In this document: one piece after another, positions 9,574 to 17,362 of the stretch
Layout of the letters: each line of letters begins with the position of its first letter
How positions within the stretch are numbered: the stretch's first letter is position 1
DNA from: Leclercia sp. AS011
GTDB lineage: Bacteria > Pseudomonadota > Gammaproteobacteria > Enterobacterales > Enterobacteriaceae
Length of the DNA: 64,000 nucleotides
Direction: 5' to 3'
Assembly (NCBI RefSeq): GCF_037152535.1
Contig: NZ_JBBCMA010000002.1
Location: forward strand, 62,001 to 126,000
The notes under the pieces: generated by a model
Told to the model about the DNA's origin: nothing
Database searches by the model: none
Seen by the model: the letters and a program-made list of their open reading frames with translations, nothing else
Program-made: the position numbers and the translations under genes

Positions 9574-11801
9574 TCCCTAATCTGAATGAACTGACGGATA
9601 CTCCGATTGCCCGAACCAATTTGATCAAGCTTGAAGAAGATCAGCTGACGACCATCCAGCGTCTATTGGCCCCTATATCTAATATCTATACGATAGACTT
9701 TATGGTTCAGCGCTTTACTAAAGAGCGAAAAGAAAAATTCGCTGATTACTATGCGCGAATTCATCAGGAGGTAAAATCTTGCGTGCGGCAGAAGCTTGGG
9801 CTGGAGGCCGGGCAGGAGGTAAAATATGAGCTGCATTGCTTACCAAATTACCATCACGTCTTTTTTTTCCTGGCGCCTGCAACCAACCCGAACAGTCAGG
9901 CTCATAGGACGTTGGCAGAACGTATTGAAACGCTTTGTCAGCAACTCACCGCTGAAAATCATGACCTATCTCGCCTGATTCAGGGATTATTTAGCCTGCA
10001 TTTGAAAATGGTAATGCTGGAAAAAGCCAGTGAGCGCTTTTCGGTATCGCCGACTTACTTCAACTCAACGCTTTACCTTAACGCTCGCCTGAGTCAGCCA
10101 GTCACACAAAAAAAAGGCACCGGGGTGATGGAAGCCTTTGAGCTCGACATTTATGCCTCAGAGTATAATGAACTCGCTTTTACCCTGCACAAACGAAAAT
10201 TCCTGGTCGAACCGGCGGATGAGATGCACCTATCCCTGGACGATACCAGCGTGTGGTTTAGCATCGATAATCGTCGGCTTAAAGCTCGGCGCAAACTTGA
10301 TGCCCGTGATAGCAAGCTGGATTTTTTTCGTGAACGCAGCGGTTATGGCGAATGCCAGGCCTATACCTATAACGTGGTCATGAATGCTGCCTGCGAGCGG
10401 CTCAGTGAACTAGAGATCCACCATCAACCTATCCCATTTCAGGCTACACACGAGGTCAATCAGTTTGCTACCGACCTCGATCAACAGCTGGCTAATACGC
10501 TGTTGGTGGTTAATAACGGCGTCGAATTCAGCGCCACGCAAGAAGCTTATTTCTTTGACGCATTAGCCAACCAGTTCCCCGGGTATAAACTCTGGCCGCT
10601 GGCATCGCTTAAACATTCTCAGCAAACCAGATTTGCTGGGCTGCCTGCCAATACATCTATTCTTGTACTCAATGCGGTAGATGAAGAACGAAGCAACAGC
10701 ATCCGGCAGCAAGAGAATGAATCTCTTGAGTACAATGATTTCTATGCAGCCTTTGCCGACGTCCGAAAACAACCTGAATTCAACTGGGATATTTATACCC
10801 AGCTTAAGTTAGATCGTTTGCAAGGGTGGCTAAATCAACAACCGCTGCCTGTGGTTTTACAGGGAATGAACATTGATCGAAAGTTGTTGGATTCGATTGA
10901 TTTTATTAATGAACAATTGGTAAGCAATCCTGCGCAATACGAAATCGATCTTACGAAACCTCACAGTCGTCTCAAGTCAGCAGTTACCTTATTAAAAAGT
11001 AAGGTTCGCCGAACAAAAACCGAGCTATGGTTCAAAGAGAGCTTACTCAATCAACATAACATACCACTGCCAGAATTGGCGGAGGGGCACTATACCGCCT
11101 ATGCAGTACGCAAAACAAAAAGCTATCTCTCCCTGCTTGGATATGTTGAACTAAAAATAGAGCGCGGCCAACTTAGGGTGGTTGATACCGGGATCGCTGA
11201 AGGTGAATTCGAGTATCTATCTGTTGATCATCCACCTCTGGGACGACTAAAGAAATTATTCGACAAAAGCTTCTATCTCTACGACCACACAGCAGATGTG
11301 CTGCTTACCACCTATAACAGCTCCCGCGTGCCGCGCCTGATTGGTCCGGGGCAATTTAATATCGTGGACTCATACGCTTATCAGGAACAAGAAAAAGCGC
11401 TGGCAGAGCGTAAAGGTGAGAAATTTAACGGGTACACCATCACCCGCTCAGCAAAATTGGAGCAAAACGTACTGCCCTATCTGATATCACCGGGCCGCTC
11501 AAAACACGACTCGCTGACCAAAACGCAAAAGATGAAGCATCACCATATTTACCTGCAACCGCATGAGAATGGTGTGTTTGTTCTGGTAAGCGATGCTCAG
11601 CCTACAAACCCTACTATTGCACGGCCTACCCTGGTAGAAAATCTGCTGATATGGGATGCCCAAGGTAAGGCCGTAGATGTATTTAACCACCCGTTAACTG
11701 GTGCTTACCTCAATAGCTTCACCCTGGATATGCTCAGGAGCGGTGAAAGTAGTAAGAGTTCGATTTTTGCCAAGCTTGCCCGATTGATGGTGGAGAACTA
11801 A
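9570..11801 (+). CDS. unrecognised 743-residue partner of the helicase-nuclease
   Basis: I do not recognise the family. The start overlaps the helicase stop by 4 bp, so both proteins are probably made together and may form a complex. There is no signal peptide or membrane segment. About residues 1-180 are mainly helical and charged. A middle part (about 310-370, LANTLLVVNNGVEFSATQ then TSILVLNAV) has the alternating strand-helix look of a Rossmann-like fold. The C-terminal third is rich in strands and contains a His cluster, KMKHHHIYLQP. Position next to a DinG-like helicase and a restriction-fold nuclease recalls the three-gene pPIWI-RE modules, so a diverged MID/PIWI-type fold is worth testing. 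No PIWI catalytic signature is visible by eye, and I do not claim one. Confidence 0.7.
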   Translation: MIPNLNELTDTPIARTNLIKLEEDQLTTIQRLLAPISNIYTIDFMVQRFTKERKEKFADYYARIHQEVKSCVRQKLGLEAGQEVKYELHCLPNYHHVFFFLAPATNPNSQAHRTLAERIETLCQQLTAENHDLSRLIQGLFSLHLKMVMLEKASERFSVSPTYFNSTLYLNARLSQPVTQKKGTGVMEAFELDIYASEYNELAFTLHKRKFLVEPADEMHLSLDDTSVWFSIDNRRLKARRKLDARDSKLDFFRERSGYGECQAYTYNVVMNAACERLSELEIHHQPIPFQATHEVNQFATDLDQQLANTLLVVNNGVEFSATQEAYFFDALANQFPGYKLWPLASLKHSQQTRFAGLPANTSILVLNAVDEERSNSIRQQENESLEYNDFYAAFADVRKQPEFNWDIYTQLKLDRLQGWLNQQPLPVVLQGMNIDRKLLDSIDFINEQLVSNPAQYEIDLTKPHSRLKSAVTLLKSKVRRTKTELWFKESLLNQHNIPLPELAEGHYTAYAVRKTKSYLSLLGYVELKIERGQLRVVDTGIAEGEFEYLSVDHPPLGRLKKLFDKSFYLYDHTADVLLTTYNSSRVPRLIGPGQFNIVDSYAYQEQEKALAERKGEKFNGYTITRSAKLEQNVLPYLISPGRSKHDSLTKTQKMKHHHIYLQPHENGVFVLVSDAQPTNPTIARPTLVENLLIWDAQGKAVDVFNHPLTGAYLNSFTLDMLRSGESSKSSIFAKLARLMVEN

Positions 11802-11836
11802 CAGGAAATGCGGTGATTATCTTTAATTGCCGCTTA

Positions 11837-12427
11837 TTACCTTTCTGTGCAGCTCTTCCTCAAAATGCCATTCAGCCAAAACTCTTTATTTTCCGGACGC
11901 AGATCCCGAGTAGTCCACATTTTCGCAATCTTCATCCACACTACAGTTTTCAACAAAATTTCCAAACCCACCTCATCCATATCCGTAAACCTTCTCCCAT
12001 CCACCTCCCGCTCCCCATCCCCATACTTAAACGACACATACCAAACCCCACCCGGCTTAAGCGCATCCGCAAGCCTCCGCATCACCCCCGGCAACTCCGC
12101 AGCCGGAACATGTAACAACGAAGCACAGCACCAAATCCCATCAAACTCTTCCTTCCAGTCCACATCCGCAAAGGTCATCAACTGTACCGGCAACCCAGTA
12201 TGTTCCCGCGCCAGCTCAACCATCGCAGAGGACGCATCAAACGCCTCCACCTGATATCCCATCTCCAAAAACGCCTTCGCATCGCGCCCGGAACCACATC
12301 CCGCATCCAGTACCCGAGCCCCCGGGGCAAGATGTTTGGTAAAGGCCTCGTACAGTGAGGACATATCGACATTCACCGTCCCGTCGAAGAAGGTCTGTGC
12401 ATTGTCCTGATAGTATTTAAGCGTCAT
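11837..12427 (-). CDS. class I SAM-dependent methyltransferase
   Basis: A 196-residue Rossmann-fold methyltransferase. Motif I (VLDAGCGSGRDA, about residues 39-50) binds S-adenosylmethionine and the acidic EAFDAS near 60 is motif II. The region after WCCASLLHVP matches small-molecule methyltransferases. No NPPY/DPPY motif of DNA adenine or N4-cytosine methylases and no PC motif of C5 methylases is present, so it is unlikely to protect DNA by base methylation. The start overlaps the HNH stop by 1 bp (TAATG), so it is coupled to the nuclease gene. It converges on the 743-residue gene with only 35 bp between them. The substrate is unknown. Confidence 0.85.
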   Translation of the reverse strand: MTLKYYQDNAQTFFDGTVNVDMSSLYEAFTKHLAPGARVLDAGCGSGRDAKAFLEMGYQVEAFDASSAMVELAREHTGLPVQLMTFADVDWKEEFDGIWCCASLLHVPAAELPGVMRRLADALKPGGVWYVSFKYGDGEREVDGRRFTDMDEVGLEILLKTVVWMKIAKMWTTRDLRPENKEFWLNGILRKSCTER

Positions 12428-13440
12428 TAGAATGTGGCCTCGCCTTCGGCTTTCGGTTCCCAGGTATGGAACAGTCTCACTTTGGCAGCGTTCCAGTTAT
12501 TTTCAAGAAAGTTTTTCCGCGCGGCGGGCTGGTTTCCGGTCTGTTGGACAATGGTTTCGTGCAGCGGAAGTTTGCTCTGAATAAAATACTCGTTACGGGC
12601 ATTTAACCGTTGCAGGAGTGTACGTCCGGGCAGGCGCGCGAACTTCCCTTCAGCACCACGATTACAGCACTGGCAGGCCAGCACCAGATTCCACACGCCG
12701 TTGATATTGGCAACCTCATCACGTGCAGCCCAGGGAATAAAGTGGTCAACGTCGGCCAGGTCAGGATCGCCCGGGGTCAGGCTGATGGGTTTGAAGCAGT
12801 AGAAGCAGCGTCCTTTCTGGTAGCCGTTTAAACTGTTGCGACAGCTGGTGATATTCACCCGACGCGCATTGACATGGCTAAACAGCAACTGATTATCTTC
12901 GTCGAACTCGACGCCAACAAGGTTGCGGGAAACGCCCATCGCCCAGGCCTGTTCGACCAGGTTCCAGCGCGCAGTGGTTTCAAAAGCCAGATTCTGATAC
13001 TGCTGACGTTCGCCCAGATGAAAGAAGTTATCCGTCAGGCGGATGCCGTTATGGGTCTTTCGCTCATCAATGAAAAAGCGTTTCTCGATCTCGCCGCCAT
13101 TCACATTGTGGAAGGCGTCAATCACGTTGGCAAAACCACGCCGTACCGTGGTTTCAATCAGTTGGTTATGAGAAACCTCGGCGTTATTAAACTGCGCGCA
13201 GGTATCCAGAAACTGGCTGCGGCTCGAGGTGATCTGCTTCGGAGCGTGTTTCAGGTGTTCGCAAAGATGGCGGCTGAACGGCACGGCGAGTTCGTCTAGA
13301 GTGATGATGTCGCTGCCCGTCTTGTCAATCTCATACAGGGTATGGGCCAGTGCGAACTTGTAAGATGCGACGTTCTTTCCAAAAAGAATCACCCCGCGCC
13401 AGTAGTTCTCCAGCGTAGGGTCAGCCTGGTAAAAATCCAT
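12427..13440 (-). CDS. HNH endonuclease-domain protein
   Basis: A 337-residue protein whose C-terminal half holds an HNH nuclease with a structural zinc site: CFYC near residue 211, the DVDHFIPW motif with the catalytic His near 235, the conserved Asn in GVWNLVLAC near 255, and a second Cys pair in CQCC. The N-terminal 200 residues match nothing I can name and may recognise the target or a partner. The start MDFYQADPTLENYW is preferred because AGG lies 8-11 bp upstream; a start 20 codons earlier exists. With the coupled methyltransferase it forms a two-gene unit of a type often seen in defence islands. Its role as defence is inference. Confidence 0.8.
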   Translation of the reverse strand: MDFYQADPTLENYWRGVILFGKNVASYKFALAHTLYEIDKTGSDIITLDELAVPFSRHLCEHLKHAPKQITSSRSQFLDTCAQFNNAEVSHNQLIETTVRRGFANVIDAFHNVNGGEIEKRFFIDERKTHNGIRLTDNFFHLGERQQYQNLAFETTARWNLVEQAWAMGVSRNLVGVEFDEDNQLLFSHVNARRVNITSCRNSLNGYQKGRCFYCFKPISLTPGDPDLADVDHFIPWAARDEVANINGVWNLVLACQCCNRGAEGKFARLPGRTLLQRLNARNEYFIQSKLPLHETIVQQTGNQPAARKNFLENNWNAAKVRLFHTWEPKAEGEATF

Positions 13441-13669
13441 CAATGAAATCCTGTTACGGTGGGTGAGGTAGCTAACTACCGAAACCTGTAACGGGATCAC
13501 ACAATAAATGAATGGTGATGTAAACAGTGAATCTATGTATTTGGTGAATTTGTGATGTTTTGCAGTTGAAGGGCGGACTCCAACACCTTTAATCAGGTGA
13601 CCAAATTTACTCTGCCATTCCCATCACCTATATTTTAATGCTCTGCAAGCCGCTCACAGGGAAGGAAAA

Positions 13670-14698
13670 ATGACGCAATACTGGTGGAAAGATTTATTGG
13701 ATCGGAATAATCGCTGGCAGGGGCTGGAGCTGACGGTCCGGGCTGAGCAGCATCCCGGTCATGCCATGGAGATGCTCAGCGGCCACCATGGGCGCATGGC
13801 ATTGCAGTTTCAGGGCGAGACGCTGTTCTGGGCCACAGTGTTGAAAGATCATTCCGGCGTCTGGCTGGTCTTTAACGCCGATCATCCCGGTCAGCAGGCG
13901 CTATTACCGTCAATGACCTCGGCAGATGTGGAGTCGGTTAAAGCGCAGGGCACGCAGGCATGGACAGGCGAATGGTGTCGCTACTTTGCCCGACGGCTGA
14001 TGGATTCGCCAGTGCCATTGCTGACTGCCGGCCGGTGGCTATTAAGGCCTATGGCACCGGTTAGTCGCTCCGCGCAACCTTCAGTACCCATCGCAGAATG
14101 GCGTTTTGATTCGCCCGCCAGCGCCGGAAATATGGGCTGCGACTGGGTGCTCTATGGCGAGGACTTTCCTGATTTAGCGGATCCACAAAAAGTCAGATAC
14201 GTGGACTGGTGGTGGGGCGGTAATTTGCTGTTGGGACGTTACCCGATAAACACCGATGCGGGGCGGCTGAAATGGTGGCGTAAAAAATGCCGTGAGGGCG
14301 TACTGCCGCCGGTGTTGGTCCGGCACATTGCCGGGCTGGCGTTTTTTGTGATCCTTGATGGTCATTATCGTCTACAGGCGGCCATTGCAGAGGGGATCCC
14401 ACCGCAGTTTTTGGTGCTCAGTGAACTGCATGAGAGAGAGTTTCCCTCCGATCCGCAGCATCAGGAGCGTATTGTCCGTGCGCTGGAGCTACAGCAACGT
14501 AAAAACCCCGCATACAACGTTGAGGGGATAAATCAGACGCTGATTAATCTCTATGATACCCGCTATCTCTATGCTTCAACCCATAGTCGCGCCCTGCTTG
14601 GCGACGGAGAAAACTGGGCGCGGGAGATTGAGGCTTATTTGCATAAACATCAGCTTGGAGAATATCTGGGAAGGATCCTTGAGCGGGTGGAGGTTTAA
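13670..14698 (+). CDS. protein with ParB/sulfiredoxin-like domain
   Basis: A 342-residue soluble protein of unknown role. Around residues 205-245 it carries LPPVLVRHIAGLAFFVILDG followed by HYRLQAAIAEG, the signature of the ParB N-terminal/sulfiredoxin fold, where this loop binds nucleotide. No helix-turn-helix of plasmid ParB follows, so partitioning is unlikely. The ribosome site GGAAGGAAAA before ATG 13670 is good. It is divergent from the HNH-methyltransferase pair with about 230 bp between, which would hold both promoters. Confidence 0.65.
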   Translation: MTQYWWKDLLDRNNRWQGLELTVRAEQHPGHAMEMLSGHHGRMALQFQGETLFWATVLKDHSGVWLVFNADHPGQQALLPSMTSADVESVKAQGTQAWTGEWCRYFARRLMDSPVPLLTAGRWLLRPMAPVSRSAQPSVPIAEWRFDSPASAGNMGCDWVLYGEDFPDLADPQKVRYVDWWWGGNLLLGRYPINTDAGRLKWWRKKCREGVLPPVLVRHIAGLAFFVILDGHYRLQAAIAEGIPPQFLVLSELHEREFPSDPQHQERIVRALELQQRKNPAYNVEGINQTLINLYDTRYLYASTHSRALLGDGENWAREIEAYLHKHQLGEYLGRILERVEV

Positions 14699-14939
14699 AT
14701 CGAAGATGCGCTGAGGCTAAGAGCGCTGGCTCCGGCTTCAGTCCATCAGCAACCTTTAAAAAAATGAATTAATTATTGGCTTTACGCGAGGCGTTAATTC
14801 AGTTCGATTTCCACTCACTTTGTTTTATATATGCAAGATGCGTCATGCTTAATGCCCCCAACTCCGTTTATTAGTAGTTGCCTGACCCAGGCAAAGCCAT
14901 ATCATTCTGCCGAAACAAATCTCAATTCAGGGAATAAAG

Positions 14940-16607
14940 ATGAAAGACGCGTGGCTGGATACGTGCTCTACCACCATCCAAAACTTCGTGGAACGCTCTA
15001 CGAGGCTACAGCCAGATAATCTTGCACTGGACCTGGTCGAAAAAATCGATTTTGACTACCAGATTAACTTAAGTCTCGATTTTCGTATTAAGGCTACAGA
15101 ATATACTCAGGTGGGGAGAGTCAGCCCCGGGAGCGGCACGCGGATATTTACGGGTACTTTCCAGTACAGCGAGGCGCTCCAGGCTGAAACCAGCGCGGTC
15201 TTGTCCCGGGCAGAAACACTGCGTGAAGCTCACGCGCTGGTCCTTTCCCAGCCTTACGGGGCGCTTGAAAAAGAGCAAGAGATCTATTCCCATCCAACAC
15301 GCCTCTGTTTAATTGAAAACTGCACTAACTGTAATGGACGCGGACAGGTCAACTGCTCCTGGTGCTATGGCACGGGTCGCGTGAGCTGCACCACCTGCGG
15401 AGGAAGTGGGCAGGTACTGGAACAGCGAAGCCATTTCGATCACTACACCAATCAGTACCGCACGGAGAGCCACTACCGGATGTGCTATACCTGCACAGGC
15501 GGTAAGGTGAACTGCGGCCACTGTATCGGCTCGGGAAACCAGCGCTGTTCCCCCTGCGACGGAACAGGCGAAACAACCCGCATTACCCGGCTTGCCTGCG
15601 TTGTCGTGCCTCGTTACCAGTTGATCTATCATCGTGAAGATGTGCCGACGTTTATTAAAGATGGCCTCTACAAAGCGGGCATCCCGGAACTGGCAAGTTA
15701 TGGCGCCGTTGAGCTGGCAGATTCCAGTATTGATGAAGGTTCGCGTAACGTTAATTTTATCTACAACGCCAGCGTACCCTTTGCCCGATTTACGAGCCAG
15801 TTACGTCAGGCTCAGCTTACGGAACAGCCTGTTAACTGGATCGTTTACGGTCGTCATCCGCAGATACTCGATGCGGGGCATGTTGTTGAGTTGATGCTTA
15901 AAAACGATCTTAATGAGCTTGTCTATCGCTCCACCAAAGGAAAACTGCTGAATCCGCTTGTTGCGGCGTGTAGCCGTAAAACGGTGGCCACCTTTATGGA
16001 GTCGGAAGCCCATCAGGACATGCTGGATGCAAATCGCGCGGGTAAATCCGGGGACATGCTCCGCGAAGCGATGAATCGAGGAGTTACCACAACCTATATT
16101 GATGAAGCCCTGACCAGCCTGAAAGCCATTACCCAGGCGGTCCAGAACTGGTCGGTGGTAAAGTGGGCAATCTTCAGCGCTGTCATTATCTATCTGTTGA
16201 TGCCGCTTTATACCGCCTATAGCAACATCTGGTTCAACGACATGACAGGACGGGTTTATCTTACGCCGTTCCTGCGCTGGGATAACCAGCAGAATTTACT
16301 CGCTTCCCTGGAGGTACTGGCGCGTTACTGTAGCCTGTTTATTGCCATCGCTGCCGTTGTTATCGCTTTCCTGGGGTATTTATGGCGCAGGGGCTGGGTT
16401 CGCTGGCGAATGGGTCAGCATCTGGCTAAATGGGCGGTGAATAAGAAGATTTTACGTAGCGGTTGGTTCATGAGTTTTATTCTGACAAGCCTGTTCGCAA
16501 CTTGCCTGTTACTGTTTTTCCCAATATGGGTGACAAATGAGGGTGAACTCTTTGGGCAGTATTCGTTAATTGAATTACTTCGCTGGGTTGCTGAGTTAGT
16601 AAGATAA
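14940..16607 (+). CDS. membrane protein with DnaJ-type zinc-finger region
   Basis: A 555-residue protein. Residues about 120-215 contain six CxxC-type repeats (CTNCNGRG, CSWCYGTG, CTTCGGSG, CYTCTGG, CGHCIGSG, CSPCDGTG) in the pattern of the DnaJ Cys-rich domain, which binds zinc. There is no J-domain HPD motif, so it is not a DnaJ co-chaperone. Three hydrophobic segments follow at about residues 403-425, 460-482 and 510-535, placing the C-terminal part in the inner membrane. Similar DnaJ-zinc membrane proteins occur sporadically in enterobacterial accessory regions without known function. It starts 240 bp after the ParB-like gene in the same direction. Confidence 0.7.
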   Translation: MKDAWLDTCSTTIQNFVERSTRLQPDNLALDLVEKIDFDYQINLSLDFRIKATEYTQVGRVSPGSGTRIFTGTFQYSEALQAETSAVLSRAETLREAHALVLSQPYGALEKEQEIYSHPTRLCLIENCTNCNGRGQVNCSWCYGTGRVSCTTCGGSGQVLEQRSHFDHYTNQYRTESHYRMCYTCTGGKVNCGHCIGSGNQRCSPCDGTGETTRITRLACVVVPRYQLIYHREDVPTFIKDGLYKAGIPELASYGAVELADSSIDEGSRNVNFIYNASVPFARFTSQLRQAQLTEQPVNWIVYGRHPQILDAGHVVELMLKNDLNELVYRSTKGKLLNPLVAACSRKTVATFMESEAHQDMLDANRAGKSGDMLREAMNRGVTTTYIDEALTSLKAITQAVQNWSVVKWAIFSAVIIYLLMPLYTAYSNIWFNDMTGRVYLTPFLRWDNQQNLLASLEVLARYCSLFIAIAAVVIAFLGYLWRRGWVRWRMGQHLAKWAVNKKILRSGWFMSFILTSLFATCLLLFFPIWVTNEGELFGQYSLIELLRWVAELVR

Positions 16608-16678
16608 TACGATCAGGGCTCCCGGTAGGTTTTCAGGGAGTCGGTCTTTTTATCTACCAGCCTCTAATAACCAGTACA

Positions 16679-16701
16679 AAAGGCGCCTCACTGGCGCCTT
16701 T
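16679..16701. terminator. bidirectional terminator between DnaJ-zinc gene and symE
   Basis: Perfect 9-bp arms AAAGGCGCC and GGCGCCTTT around a 5-nt loop. It lies in the 110-bp gap of two convergent genes and can serve both. A second weaker hairpin with a TCTTTTT tail lies at about 16618-16652 for the plus-strand gene. Confidence 0.75.
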
Positions 16702-16718
16702 CTCATTCCATCGCTGCC

Positions 16719-17051
16719 TTAAGCCTTTCGCAGCTTCCCGGAGATCACCCCAACAAAGTCCATCACCTGCTGTTGTTTCTGCTCCGACAGTTGACTCACC
16801 TCGCGCATCAGCGTCTCTATCTCCGGCTCTCCCTGCCGGGACGTCAGGATCATGCAGCCCTTCATGACTTTTACGTCGACCTTCGTTCCGGTGCTGAACC
16901 CGGCTTCATTGAGCCACAGCCCTTTCATAATAAATGCAGGGATGCGGGTGTAATCTCCATACCGCGTCGCATAACTTACGGTAAATACCCGGTCGTCAGC
17001 GTCAAATACTTCTGGTTGCAGTGATTCTGCAATACAATCGATATTAGTCAT
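16719..17051 (-). CDS. symE: SymE family type I toxin
   Basis: SymE of E. coli is an SOS-induced protein of AbrB/MazE-like fold that reduces global translation; it has been described as an RNA-directed endoribonuclease or a nucleoid-compacting protein. This 110-residue copy matches it along its length (TVSYATRYGDYTRIPAF, then KGLWLNEAGFSTGTKVDVKV). Three layers of control known for E. coli can be seen here: a LexA-like box upstream, an antisense RNA (SymR) covering the start codon, and a C-terminus degraded by Lon in E. coli, which cannot be judged. SymE genes often mark accessory loci next to restriction genes, consistent with this location. Confidence 0.93.
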   Translation of the reverse strand: MTNIDCIAESLQPEVFDADDRVFTVSYATRYGDYTRIPAFIMKGLWLNEAGFSTGTKVDVKVMKGCMILTSRQGEPEIETLMREVSQLSEQKQQQVMDFVGVISGKLRKA

Positions 17052-17122
17052 GGCTACTATTCTCTCTTAATAGTGACTGTGGTGAGCGATACGGGCATGT
17101 TGGCGCATGCCCGTATTGCGTT
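17046..17122 (+). ncRNA. symR: SymR antisense RNA
   Basis: The plus-strand sequence across the symE start strongly resembles E. coli SymR from memory. It starts AGTCAT, has a short hairpin (CTACTATT.../AATAGTG), and ends in a strong 11-bp hairpin: arms ATACGGGCATG at 17089-17099 and CATGCCCGTAT at 17106-17116 around the TTGGCG loop. SymR pairs with the symE leader and start codon to block translation. Exact ends are estimated. A candidate -10 element (TACAAT, 17033-17038) lies inside symE. Confidence 0.8.
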
Positions 17123-17131
17123 AAATAACAC

Positions 17132-17147
17132 CTGTAAATCTAACCAG
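17132..17147 (-). promoter_or_regulatory. LexA-like SOS box upstream of symE
   Basis: CTGTAAATCTAACCAG matches the LexA core CTGT-N8-ACAG with one mismatch (C for A) and continues with TA on the 3' side as in the extended consensus. It sits about 80-95 bp upstream of symE, where SOS control is expected. Confidence 0.65.
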
Positions 17148-17306
17148 TAAATAAAAATAAGTCCAGAGTAATATAAAACGTAATAAGCGCGATTAGAGTG
17201 CTTTTAAAATATTAATAATCACGAATACAAAATGATGTTTTTAATTAATTTATATGGCTTAACTGAATCGGGGATATTAAAGATTTCATAATAAATATGC
17301 AGACAT

Positions 17307-17354
17307 TGCACCTTAAAACAGGCACTAAATGGATAGTGCCTGTTTTAAGGTGCA
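17307..17354. terminator. perfect 21-bp inverted repeat at the csiR end of the accessory segment
   Basis: Two exact 21-nt arms (17307-17327 and 17334-17354) surround the 6-nt loop AATGGA. The inner part, AAAACAGGCACTA and TAGTGCCTGTTTT, has the A-tract/stem/T-tract form of a bidirectional intrinsic terminator. It lies 8 bp after the csiR stop and is the last structure before conserved genes. Confidence 0.8.
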
Positions 17355-17362
17355 TTTAACTT

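Noticed and set aside
11837..12427. Methyltransferase as a DNA-protecting modification enzyme
   Set aside because: No NPPY/DPPY or PC-type catalytic motif and no target-recognition region; 196 residues fits a small-molecule type.
13670..14698. Plasmid partition ParB
   Set aside because: Only the nucleotide-binding fold motif is present; there is no central HTH and no ParA gene.
14831..15019. 62-codon frame before the DnaJ-zinc gene
   Set aside because: Overlaps the start of a well-supported gene in another frame and lacks a ribosome site and conserved features.
14940..16607. DnaJ chaperone
   Set aside because: Has the Cys-rich repeats but no J domain or HPD motif, and carries three membrane segments.
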